DNA of 64,000 nt from a virus. Numbering within the stretch: position 1 is the first letter of the stretch; each line of letters starts with the position of its first letter. Below the pieces are notes generated by a model. It ran no database searches. It was not told where the DNA came from and saw nothing but the letters and a program-made list of their open reading frames with translations. A program made the position numbers and the translations under genes. This document shows, in pieces, positions 55,601 through 61,461 of the stretch. Location: IMG/VR virus record IMGVR_UViG_3300017697_000016, positions 1 to 64,000 of that record. One strand, given 5' to 3'.

Positions 55601-55772
55601 ATTTTGGAATTGTTGCTTGAAGATCTGTATAAAATCCATTTGATGTATGAGGTACTAAACACACATAAGCCTTACCGTTATATTGAACGATTTCATCCTT
55701 ATTATATGCTTTTTGATCACTCCATTCTCCTACCCAGGAGAAACGTAATCTACTAATTTTAAATTCAGCCAT
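46671..55772 (-). CDS. Giant adhesin/fibre protein, 3033 aa, with unusual inserted domain
   Basis: A paralogue of the 4018-aa protein, sharing its N-terminal carbohydrate-binding-like modules (four before residue 220, three after 550), beta-helix (GTYEEELPIKVPARAALNGDELR; TGVRNMTLTGLLGTL; WCTGGDALTECVSVFSYYNY) and C-terminus (SSTDQDGNFRVGDLFAVEQ, PTQRAIKTYL). It has only one helical repeat where the larger protein has twelve. Residues ~225-515 hold a domain absent from the paralogue, with an E375-xx-E378-H379-xx-H382-xx-H385 helix. At least five GG-YYV modules and a propeller-like region (YGNGRFVATSTDS, about 48,650-47,850) follow. The start has AGGAAA upstream and a late box at 55802. It is likely a virion fibre or baseplate adhesin. 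Confidence 0.8.
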   Translation of the reverse strand: MAEFKISRLRFSWVGEWSDQKAYNKDEIVQYNGKAYVCLVPHTSNGFYTDLQATIPKWELMMTGQTWKGIWEQFTFYSLDNIVIFGGIVYKCNQEHQSGAALDTDLAKWDVYAESKTWQSEWTSSTLYGVGSIVQYGGSTYECIISHTSAATDIEGLETDYNDQLDSTQVKWKLLKEGVQYRSTYNDSSEDSSQIRYKLGDLVKYGPSVYKCIQGHVPSIPAVSDLGVYTSTAITNLTGAGSNFFKRELTAHGVRIVSAGSVGGQVAVPDAFIEKVARMFKLFLNKEGVTINTAAQETVIKTLRGDAGTWHAGLPTIQRVARGAGADYTPNFLTDQGIIDWNLSPLFDSTVANDMVWYLNSTGDGYGDGDNDAQEVIEHIFHTLHMYGLDSTALKLYPEFSADWATGPLFLAMKEAIDAGKYDPSDYAPNWETDPEQFPVAAKEYLYLLNFSMFEYTDLWEGGSLSPEWKDDMRTPNGIQTSNPLGYALYDTYIGNVIDKPSLATIRLIFQDGNTPEQDNPALAGVSGYVVTEQQEGGALENSFVEDYWELWIPGLDFDNVWTEDAIYQPGDIVLYGGYLYQSKIINNVNLTPSYNADDSSDAWELISKAFDMTGPWDANTEYKVGSVITYGSDLYVAIQDSLGKNPGNNTIQVGYEANGSSGTTIVVNTIDSVDPKSITTGMTVIGEGFARGQSVQTVSTNEITGKTTIVLTEAPDGAIADDTILTFAGTTYPYWELMIPGTTWKSKWRNNGVAYKQDDIVYWKNATYACIQEHSSALVNRPDNDFLNNYWILYLLHDQRNSLSDVGEMVIYTSGEQGALPIGDQSQVLKVTGGLPTWSDVDFTPNVYYVATNGVDSPERGTTPDTAWKSVKYACERVALGTTRQNEKVLLDNNKEWIIQEMFNWFLYQQNQNIAPFDTSVNFNNESTYRDGRFIVDGIVRDLTRNQTAETVRNALAYFDLESTNKFTNQTVADQAVYYEKTIEQLFVLIRHALNQTTPAQSYQVLEGYSPIETQYFNNSLTIDVSTIPFLGNLELILREPLLLGSPDGIPPANEGSFSTINIKSGTYEEELPIKVPARAALNGDELRGAAIKPKNIINTLCTRTFGDINQFIVGSTVNMQHNTPVQFVSLNPVDEISTKIGGPNIVQGITYYVIGSSITDTTFSVSATKDGPEVPLQTNIGYMYVYGGDALSDMIHVTNATGVRNMTLTGLLGTLTPQNQFETRRPSGGSFVSLDPGDGPDDTRVWITTRSPYIQNVTTFGNGCTGGKIDSTLHNGGNKSMTSNDFTQIISDGIGIWCTGGDALTECVSVFSYYNYAGYFAEDGGKIRATNGNSSYGQYGCIAEGFDDTEIPAVGNVNNRNNEATAEAVGALGANAEILKIQFSHAGEEYYTSATNMLKNSNSFLETDTWTTDGNINILKAPSTPFANQDAWKIDGVTDLTDSSYISQSFAIAPQGKTYTNVAGNNITGSGVDATFDVTVTATSYTVAVNNGGSGFVVGNQIRITGDNFGGRSPENDIVIDVATLSITAISTVTHVGIVPTGSALPYTFSIYAKQGNASYFDMYTTFSGFNTRTSYVRFNFDSETVTTSAKDDGGYMPVLKTAEFQQDGWWRISFTTYDVDAQNNSVELKIYPRGIDGIKGFTYFYGSQAQIGETPTFLLNTKNNRPSAYANINIAGAGSNAFIIADELRAESMFQTRVIEEDQFTVGGKGYKLQTNNAQQGNDEYITLAGSEVATAAEYEGMRLVLKSGLGAGQYGKISRYTPDDKRVYVLKESFNEIEIVSSNATSDRFVIAPGTYVDSIYPGQKIQFTPTYYNQNINSVAQNSQNVVATLGDLNNLMIVESTAQLRVGQKVNFTGTTFGGVTVEFPYYIINVVDDTKIQISTTLAGGVWPLTNTNIEDPDDAPLVITNDEPTFKINFPSNTSYLKAESTSDMRVAYPIQFTGVSLGGITLGTTYYIHEIYDAENFSIATNLSTVEVTDVDSATNELSILDTSVLIPMNPIIFKSNIVGGLTEDYQYWVKQIIDGTDFTITDTIVSATATSTEAISNLVTVDSTAGFVSGSPVIFTGTVFGGLVNDKVYYVQVVNDATSFTISETPAGSAVALSTATGNIITRTAGATLVVTDATGATMAAQTPGAKEEVESDGGKTMGSSFFTETYGGITAGATYYVLDKFADIPSDAYNVTGNWISANTGWADSVFSIEIDATPDAAFLTYLQNLVEDDIIYITDSVYGNLELIISGDPWLPSTPAAGALISIGTKNFSPFSGGVNGDPYNGNMTIMAFPTGGVTPLELQVSATLDGAPVALTDDTGSMQIGAVGWDHINPGTPAVPSMDSTSVYQIEPRVTFSAPGFTQTAMSALPVGWGYQTILTDGFTVLAVPLTGTYVRSTTDFANWNVEIELPVAGDTSLDDGLGGNNPNYNGGWINGTFGNNTWFIMSSTGQNCLYSVSGGLTWLTVNLPTLTTGSYKSVTYGNGVFVAIARDGETSAYSTDNCATWTRTNLLFADDDWVDIAYGNETFVAIDSSSNTVIYSKTNGETWNTASVDTSLDSTVTNWNKIEYGNGRFVATSTDSRSAVYSFDAVTWYASNLLVKGNLLTYGNGSFALIDSETNKLYQSIDGLDWHTFTLASASYSALGFTFDKTTRKGYFITIDEDANTSQFSIGTKALARPTITDGKITSISILTPGSGYTSVPTLTVTDPNNSEDALFTARIGDGVLGAPTFANQGFGYSTSSTAIAITGSGFSDSFQTGLKIVCRNITRVPQPGDNVEFEGNPEVYRVAKSTTIRGTTVPNLEAEIQLSPGLTQADTPAHDTAFTIRSRFSQVRLTNHDFLNIGFGNQLQSNYPLLPENTGLEPQDEVQETNNGRVFYSSTDQDGNFRVGDLFAVEQATGIVTLSADEFGLDGLSELSIGGVALGGSPVVVKAFSTDGTFTANSNQLVPTQRAIKTYLTSRLSQGGSDTFTGLLTAGTVKVGGPDEITSTVQEGGEGWEIKITTKANFTGVFGNSGWGGDGLALAYFTKTFADPTRDGQQ
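54228..55100 (-). other. Inserted domain with metal-site-like helix in 3033-aa protein
   Basis: Residues about 225-515 interrupt the run of carbohydrate-binding-like modules. The segment includes GTWHAGLPTIQRVARGAGADYTP, GDGYGDGDNDAQE (a calcium-loop-like acidic turn) and VIEHIFHTLHMYGLD, and ends in KPSLATIRLIFQDG. The spacing of E378, H379, H382 and H385 is compatible with a metal site, but it is not a standard HExxH zinc protease motif. I do not recognise the family. Confidence 0.5.
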
Positions 55773-55801
55773 TGTGTGCGGTTTCCTATTATCTTATCGT
55801 G

Positions 55802-55809
55802 TATTTATT
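55802..55809 (-). promoter_or_regulatory. Possible late box AATAAATA before 3033-aa gene
   Basis: The minus strand reads AATAAATACACGATAAGATAATAGGAAACC, 30 nt before the start. The upstream gene ends within the same stretch. Confidence 0.45.
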
Positions 55810-56221
55810 AGTATCCGTTGCCGCCATTATTATTTGCGCCACCGTCAACAATTTGTGTATCATCGTATGTGTAAGATTGGTTAATTCTTACAACTAGTTC
55901 ACCATTTTCGTTTACATAATAATACGTATTTTTATTATCCCAGCGATATTGATCCCACTGCAAATTATCGTAGGGACGACTGTGATCTAGTTCTAAACGT
56001 CCATCAAAAAAGTCGACCCCGTATTCAAATTCCGTGAAGTCATCTACTGATGCTCCCGGGTTGTTAATAGTAATTGTATCAGTATCCTTTAACTGGTCAA
56101 TTTTAGCAAAGAATAATGTCCCTTGTTCGGTTCTACGCAATGCGTAAAAGTATCGTGGTTGACCGTCACCTAATAGTTCGCTAACGTTTGGTGTTTGACC
56201 TACATAGTGTGTTGATGCCAT
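55808..56221 (-). CDS. Small fibre-region protein, 137 aa
   Basis: Not recognised. It begins MASTHYVGQTPNVSELLGDG, has beta strands around RYFYALRRTEQGTLFFAKIDQL, an aromatic/charged part (WDQYRWDNKNTYYYVNENGE), and a Gly/Asn-rich tail. The size and position between fibre genes suggest a structural or fibre-attachment role. AAGGAGAT precedes the start. Confidence 0.68.
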   Translation of the reverse strand: MASTHYVGQTPNVSELLGDGQPRYFYALRRTEQGTLFFAKIDQLKDTDTITINNPGASVDDFTEFEYGVDFFDGRLELDHSRPYDNLQWDQYRWDNKNTYYYVNENGELVVRINQSYTYDDTQIVDGGANNNGGNGY

Positions 56222-56232
56222 TTTATATCTCC

Positions 56233-56562
56233 TTAAACAATTTCAACTGTACTTAAAATACAATCGAGACTGTTGTCAACATTTGCTTTTACATACAAGT
56301 TATTATTTGGTGTTAAAATTAATTTCTCACCACCGTTTAGTACACGCAAACTCGTGTTAGGTGGTAAAATCATTTCTTTTGCATAATAGCCTGTTGAACT
56401 GTCTGCGTCTCTTAAAGTAACATCAAGTAGTACTACGCCGTCAGTTAAGTTTGCTAAACTAAATCCAACAACAGTAATTCTGTTATTGTCGTTAGTAGCT
56501 AAAACTTCAACGGTTTCTGTTCCTATTGCTGTTACTACTTTGTTTTTAAATGTAGTTGCCAT
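56233..56562 (-). CDS. Small fibre-associated beta protein, 109 aa
   Basis: A relative of the 106-aa protein at 34245-34565: the order VEVLATNDNNRITVVGFSLANLTDGVVLLDVTLRDAD, then LPPNTSLRVLNGGEKLILTPNNNLYVKA matches its strand plan. It sits between the 1582-aa fibre and the 137-aa protein. GGATAAAG precedes the start. It is probably a fibre-linked structural protein. Confidence 0.7.
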   Translation of the reverse strand: MATTFKNKVVTAIGTETVEVLATNDNNRITVVGFSLANLTDGVVLLDVTLRDADSSTGYYAKEMILPPNTSLRVLNGGEKLILTPNNNLYVKANVDNSLDCILSTVEIV

Positions 56563-56566
56563 GTCT

Positions 56567-59500
56567 TTATCCTAATACTAATACTGTTGCTAGTGCAATT
56601 TCTTCTGCGTCATTTCGTGTAATACCTGATGCACTACCTGCAACAGATACCCAGTTCACGCCATCATATACTTCAACACGATTATCGTCTGTGTTATATC
56701 TTACTTGGCCTAATTCTGTGTATTCAATTGGCGGTCTTGCGCCAGCACCGCCTGATGGAATAACAATACCGTATGATCCATCAAACTTAACGTATCCGTC
56801 TCCTGAGTTTTCAAACAATGTAATACTGTCTGTAAAATAGTTTGTGATTGTATTATCTTTAAACGCAAAGTTATCAAATTTAACACTACCTGTGCCATTT
56901 GCAGTCATAAGCAAATCTGTATTAGCAGTTGTAGTAGTAATTAAATTGCCGTTAATTTCTATGTCGTCAACATTAATTTTTGGTGCTGCTAAACGTGTGT
57001 TATTAATTGTAACAACCGTTGAACCAGCAATATCAAATCTAATAATATTATCGTTTAGTCCTTCAGTTAATTCAGCAGTTACCCTAGTGTCACCGTCGAG
57101 GTCTTGTACACCTTTAATGTTAACCCAATTAGTCCCATTATAACCTTCAAATCTAGCTAGTTCTGAATTGAAACGTAATTGTCCCTGTGTTGCTGTAGGA
57201 CGCTGACTGGTATCGCCTACCGGAATCGTCATTGCGCCTACTGCATTAATATTTAAAACTTGGCTTCCTGGTTGTAACACCATATCACCGGAAGTAGTAA
57301 TAGTTGTACCATTAATATCAAATGTATCAATAATAATTGAACCGGTGCCAGCTGCTCTTAATTCTAAATCTGAATTGCTAACTGTAGTTGTAATAAAGTT
57401 ATCATCTATTAAGATATTGCCAGTTGTAAATCTATTTGCTGCAACAGTGTCTGTACTAGTAACATTTCCAACTGTAATTGTGCCACGTATGTCTAAGTTT
57501 TGTTGTATTTCAACATCGTTACTTGGCATAAAGATCCTGCCAGTACCGTTAGCACGTAATTCTAAGTTTGCATTAGAATCAGTTGTTGTAATTGAATTTC
57601 CTTCTAATGCAATTTGTTCAAAACTAATAACAGTAGCAGTAATTATAACTTCGCCAGTGACGTCTAAATTACCTGTTAAATTAATATCGCCGACTTGTGT
57701 TACATTGCCAGTGTGCGTAATGTCGCCTACAATAGTTGTATTCTTTAAATTAGTAGACCCGTTGACAGTTAAGTTTTGATCTAAAATAGTATTGTTACTA
57801 GGAATACGTATATTACCAGTGCCATTTGCACGTAATTCTAAATCTGAATTACTTAATGTAGTTGTAACAAAATTGTCATCTATTACAATGTCGCCAGTTG
57901 TAAATCTATTAGCAGTAATTGCACCCGAACTAACAATGTCAGTTACGTTAATAGTGCCAGTGACAGTTAAGTCGTTTGCAATTTCAACGTTATTAGTTGG
58001 AATAATAATATTTCCGTATTCAGTTGCTCTTATTTCAAGATCTGAATTACTAACTGTAGTTGTAATAATGTTGTCATCAATATTAATATTTTCAAACTGT
58101 GCGCCATCCGAAACTGTTACATTTCCTATTACATTAATAGCACCTGTAATATTAATATTTCCTGTTTGTGTAGTATTGCCAACCTGCGTTAATTCACCTT
58201 GGATTACTGTATCGCTTAGAGTTGATGTGCCTTGTACAGTAAAGTTGTTTTCAAACAATACATCATTATTAGGAACACGTACACTACCAGTGCCATTTGC
58301 ACGTAATTCTAAATCTGAATTACTATCTGTCGTAGTAATATAATTATCGTCAATTACAATATTTTCAGTTGTAAACTTATTAGCAGTAATTGATCCAATT
58401 GTTGTTAAATTATTTGCTGTAATGTTTTTAACAACTGTTAAATTTTCATTAATTAATACATCATTATACGGAACATAAATTTCACCAGTACCACTAGCTC
58501 TCAAATCTAAATCAGTACTTGATGTAGTTGTAGTAATAATATTATCGTCAATTAAAATTTCTTCAAGCTGCGCTGCACCTGTTACAATTAGATCCTGCTG
58601 CACAAACAATGTACCTGTAATTACTGTATTACCTTGCTGTACAAAGTCACCTGTAAGTGTAAAGTCACCGTTAATATTTGTATTTTGTAAAGTTGTAACA
58701 CCGTTAACTGTTAAGTCTTGTTCGATAACAACATCGTTAGTTGGCATGTAAATTTCGCCAGTGCCGTTTGCACGTAATTCTAAATCTGAATTACTTTCAG
58801 TTGTTTCGATAAAGTTATCTCTAATAGAAATGTTATCTAATATAATTTCGTTAACATATAAATTCTTCCAAGTTTTAGATACTTGGCCTAAAGAATGTGT
58901 ACTAGTAAACTTAGGAGTAATATCAGAATCAATGCCAGCAATAATTTGAATGGTGTCTGTTTCTTCGTCACCAATAGTAATATTTCCGCCAATGGTAACA
59001 TTGCCTGTAACATCTAAGCTACCTGTAATATTAACATTAGAGTTTATATTAACTTCCCCAGTAGCAGCAGTAAAGTTTGCATTCTGCGTTAATGTTTCAA
59101 TAGTGTTGCCGCTAATACGCCAGTCACCAGTTTCAATTTTAGTTCCATCAACTAATGTACTTGATCCGTTTGTATTAAAAGTAACACCGTTTTCTGTGTC
59201 AATTGTAAAGTCACTTACTGCAAATGTTACATTACCAGTTTCTTGATTAACATAAAATAAATCACCAACTCTAAAGTCGCCTTTATGATCTACTGAATTG
59301 TAACGTATTTTAGCGCCTTCGGATTCTACAACTTCGTTTGCTTGAATAACTGTAGCAGGGTTATTATCTACTGCTTTTCCGTTACCAATGTATGCTAAGT
59401 TGTGTCCAATAGCGTACATAATAACGCCTGGTCCTTGGCCAACTAACCCTTGATTTCCGTAAACACTTGCTGACGCAATCAATCTTACTTCTGCACCAAA

Positions 59501-61315
59501 CTCGCGTAAGTCAAAATTTGTAATACTTGTAGCTGTTGCACTACCGTCTGTAATACTCTGTGGTGTTAAATCAAATCCGTTTAGGTCTAAGTACCCGTCT
59601 ATATAAACATTAGTTCCGTCTACACTACTAATGGTGCCTGTAAGCACTGTAGAGCCGTCTGTACTAGTCAATGTAAGTGTGTTGCCTTGTGTAAAGGTTC
59701 CTGTAACACCGCCTAATGCGAGCTTTGTTTTGCCTGTATATCTACGGCCTGCCTTACTATCATATGCGTACAATGAACGATTAGCAAAGTATGTAAAGCT
59801 GTTAAGCCATTCAACTCTAGCGCCGTTCGTCATTGTAATTGCATCAACACCGGGTGTAATAAATGTTGCTGAGTGAAATAGCAACGCTGTGTTTACTGTA
59901 CTTGCTGTACCATATGCACCATCAATGTAAGCGCCTTTACCAGCGTCCCCTGCATCGTATCCTCTTGGATCGCTTACACTAGTTACACTACCTTTTGTAA
60001 TTACTGTAATGTTTCTAATATATGGACTACGACTCAATGCTTCGTAGTCTGTTGCATAACGAAAAGCATAACCGTTGTCTGGAAAAATTCTAGTATCGTT
60101 ATTGCAACTAAATGTAATATCTTTTAGAAATACTTCTGTCAAAAATCCTGCGTCAGGCCCTACATGAGTAATAGTTACTAATCCAGTTACATTATTATAT
60201 ACTGCATTAGTAATGTTATATTCATTGCCAGCAAATGTAATTGTGCCGCCACTTACATATGTGTGCGCAACGTCTGTTGGTCCAACATTAACTGTTACTG
60301 TACCCGGGGCGTGGGGTGCAATTGATGTGTAAAAATTACCACCACTATAAAAATCTTTAATAGTAAGTTCTTCAACAGTTGTTTCGCCGTTAAGCAAAAC
60401 TGCATCGTTGTAACGTGTTTCAGTAGTAGGCTGAATAGTTACTGCACGGATGCCTTCACCTCTTAATGTAACGCCAGTTGGAATAGTAAGTGGAAATACT
60501 TCTGTGTACACGCCAGGAGAAACATAAACTGTATCTCCGGAAACTGCTTGACTTAGTGCATATTTAATAGTAGCGTAAGGATCTAGATAATGCTCTCCAA
60601 CGTTGTCATCATTACCGTTTTCAGCAACATGAATAATATTACCATGTACTAATGTTAGACTAATTCCGTCAACTGTACCTGCATCACCATTAACACTAGA
60701 TGCTACTAAATTTTTGGTCCATACATTATTCCAGCTTTTTCCGCCTGCATCTGGATCGCTACCAAGTGAATATGTATCATCTTGATCTGGAATAATACTG
60801 GATGCAACTTCTGCATTAAATGTAACATTATCAGTGTTTGCATCGCCAATGTTAATATTGCCGTCTGCACTAATATTTCCAGTTGCATGAATATTTCCAT
60901 CTACATTTAGGTCACTGTGTACATTTACTGCACCAACGCCGTTAGGACGAAATTCTAGGTTTGCGTTTGAATTATTTGTTGTAATAGCATTGCCTTCGAT
61001 GTCAATACTATCTATTCTAATTTTGTTAAGTGCTACAATATTATCAAGTGTGCCTAAATTTAAGTAAGGCGCAGTTGTACTAATAGTACTGCCACTAATG
61101 TTAATGTCAGCAATATCTGCATTGCTAGTAACAATTAAATCTGTAGTTTTTGTAGTTCCGTTAACATCTACCTCGTATTCAGGAGTGGAATTCTTGACGC
61201 CGATACGCTGATTATTTACATCTAGATATAGTAGGTCCGTCTCAAAAGCTAAATCGATTCCATTACGAATCAAATTCGACTTTAAGAGCGGTCCGGATAT
61301 ACGACCAACAGCCAT
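56567..61315 (-). CDS. Beta-helical tail-fibre protein, 1582 aa
   Basis: A long trimeric fibre-type protein. Its N-terminus MAVGRISGPLLKSNLIRNGIDLAFETDLLYLDV... anchors it. It carries about nine copies of a repeat around ITTT-SNSDLELRANGTG followed by a P-x-N-D/N-V strand, and a pectin-lyase-like right-handed helix (ATIKYALSQAVSGDTVYVSP, YTEVFPLTIPTGVTLRGEG). A module shared with the giant proteins follows (RYNSVDHKGDFRVGDLFYVNQ). Two small end modules contain QGQLRFNSELARFEGYNG and GQVRYNTDDNRVEVYDGVNW. It is likely a side or tail fibre that contacts the host. AAGGAGAAGAG precedes the start, with a structured ~115-nt leader and a GATAAATA box upstream. Confidence 0.82.
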   Translation of the reverse strand: MAVGRISGPLLKSNLIRNGIDLAFETDLLYLDVNNQRIGVKNSTPEYEVDVNGTTKTTDLIVTSNADIADINISGSTISTTAPYLNLGTLDNIVALNKIRIDSIDIEGNAITTNNSNANLEFRPNGVGAVNVHSDLNVDGNIHATGNISADGNINIGDANTDNVTFNAEVASSIIPDQDDTYSLGSDPDAGGKSWNNVWTKNLVASSVNGDAGTVDGISLTLVHGNIIHVAENGNDDNVGEHYLDPYATIKYALSQAVSGDTVYVSPGVYTEVFPLTIPTGVTLRGEGIRAVTIQPTTETRYNDAVLLNGETTVEELTIKDFYSGGNFYTSIAPHAPGTVTVNVGPTDVAHTYVSGGTITFAGNEYNITNAVYNNVTGLVTITHVGPDAGFLTEVFLKDITFSCNNDTRIFPDNGYAFRYATDYEALSRSPYIRNITVITKGSVTSVSDPRGYDAGDAGKGAYIDGAYGTASTVNTALLFHSATFITPGVDAITMTNGARVEWLNSFTYFANRSLYAYDSKAGRRYTGKTKLALGGVTGTFTQGNTLTLTSTDGSTVLTGTISSVDGTNVYIDGYLDLNGFDLTPQSITDGSATATSITNFDLREFGAEVRLIASASVYGNQGLVGQGPGVIMYAIGHNLAYIGNGKAVDNNPATVIQANEVVESEGAKIRYNSVDHKGDFRVGDLFYVNQETGNVTFAVSDFTIDTENGVTFNTNGSSTLVDGTKIETGDWRISGNTIETLTQNANFTAATGEVNINSNVNITGSLDVTGNVTIGGNITIGDEETDTIQIIAGIDSDITPKFTSTHSLGQVSKTWKNLYVNEIILDNISIRDNFIETTESNSDLELRANGTGEIYMPTNDVVIEQDLTVNGVTTLQNTNINGDFTLTGDFVQQGNTVITGTLFVQQDLIVTGAAQLEEILIDDNIITTTTSSTDLDLRASGTGEIYVPYNDVLINENLTVVKNITANNLTTIGSITANKFTTENIVIDDNYITTTDSNSDLELRANGTGSVRVPNNDVLFENNFTVQGTSTLSDTVIQGELTQVGNTTQTGNINITGAINVIGNVTVSDGAQFENINIDDNIITTTVSNSDLEIRATEYGNIIIPTNNVEIANDLTVTGTINVTDIVSSGAITANRFTTGDIVIDDNFVTTTLSNSDLELRANGTGNIRIPSNNTILDQNLTVNGSTNLKNTTIVGDITHTGNVTQVGDINLTGNLDVTGEVIITATVISFEQIALEGNSITTTDSNANLELRANGTGRIFMPSNDVEIQQNLDIRGTITVGNVTSTDTVAANRFTTGNILIDDNFITTTVSNSDLELRAAGTGSIIIDTFDINGTTITTSGDMVLQPGSQVLNINAVGAMTIPVGDTSQRPTATQGQLRFNSELARFEGYNGTNWVNIKGVQDLDGDTRVTAELTEGLNDNIIRFDIAGSTVVTINNTRLAAPKINVDDIEINGNLITTTTANTDLLMTANGTGSVKFDNFAFKDNTITNYFTDSITLFENSGDGYVKFDGSYGIVIPSGGAGARPPIEYTELGQVRYNTDDNRVEVYDGVNWVSVAGSASGITRNDAEEIALATVLVLG

Positions 61316-61332
61316 CTCTTCTCCTTAATACG

Positions 61333-61423
61333 GGGATCCTGTCCCTCTAGCCAAATTTTCAACCTTTCGGTTCTTTGCCGGTTAACCACAGTTTGTCCTT
61401 GCAGCACAATGGTCGTATGCTGC
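61333..61423 (-). promoter_or_regulatory. Structured 5' leader of the 1582-aa fibre gene
   Basis: Three short potential stems lie between the late box (61432-61439) and the start: GCAGCA/TGCTGC around an 11-nt loop (61401-61423), AACC-GAAA-GGTT on the minus strand (61361-61372) and GGGA/TCCC (61333-61345), which is close to the ribosome site. The last may affect translation. The other gene leaders in this window are shorter. Confidence 0.45.
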
Positions 61424-61431
61424 ATTAATAG

Positions 61432-61439
61432 TATTTATC
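61432..61439 (-). promoter_or_regulatory. Late promoter box GATAAATA for 1582-aa fibre
   Basis: The minus strand reads CGATAAATACTATTAATGCAG. It lies between the two long fibre genes, about 117 nt before the 1582-aa start, so the mRNA would carry a long leader. Confidence 0.7.
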
Positions 61440-61461
61440 GTTTATTGAAAAAAGGAGTTAC

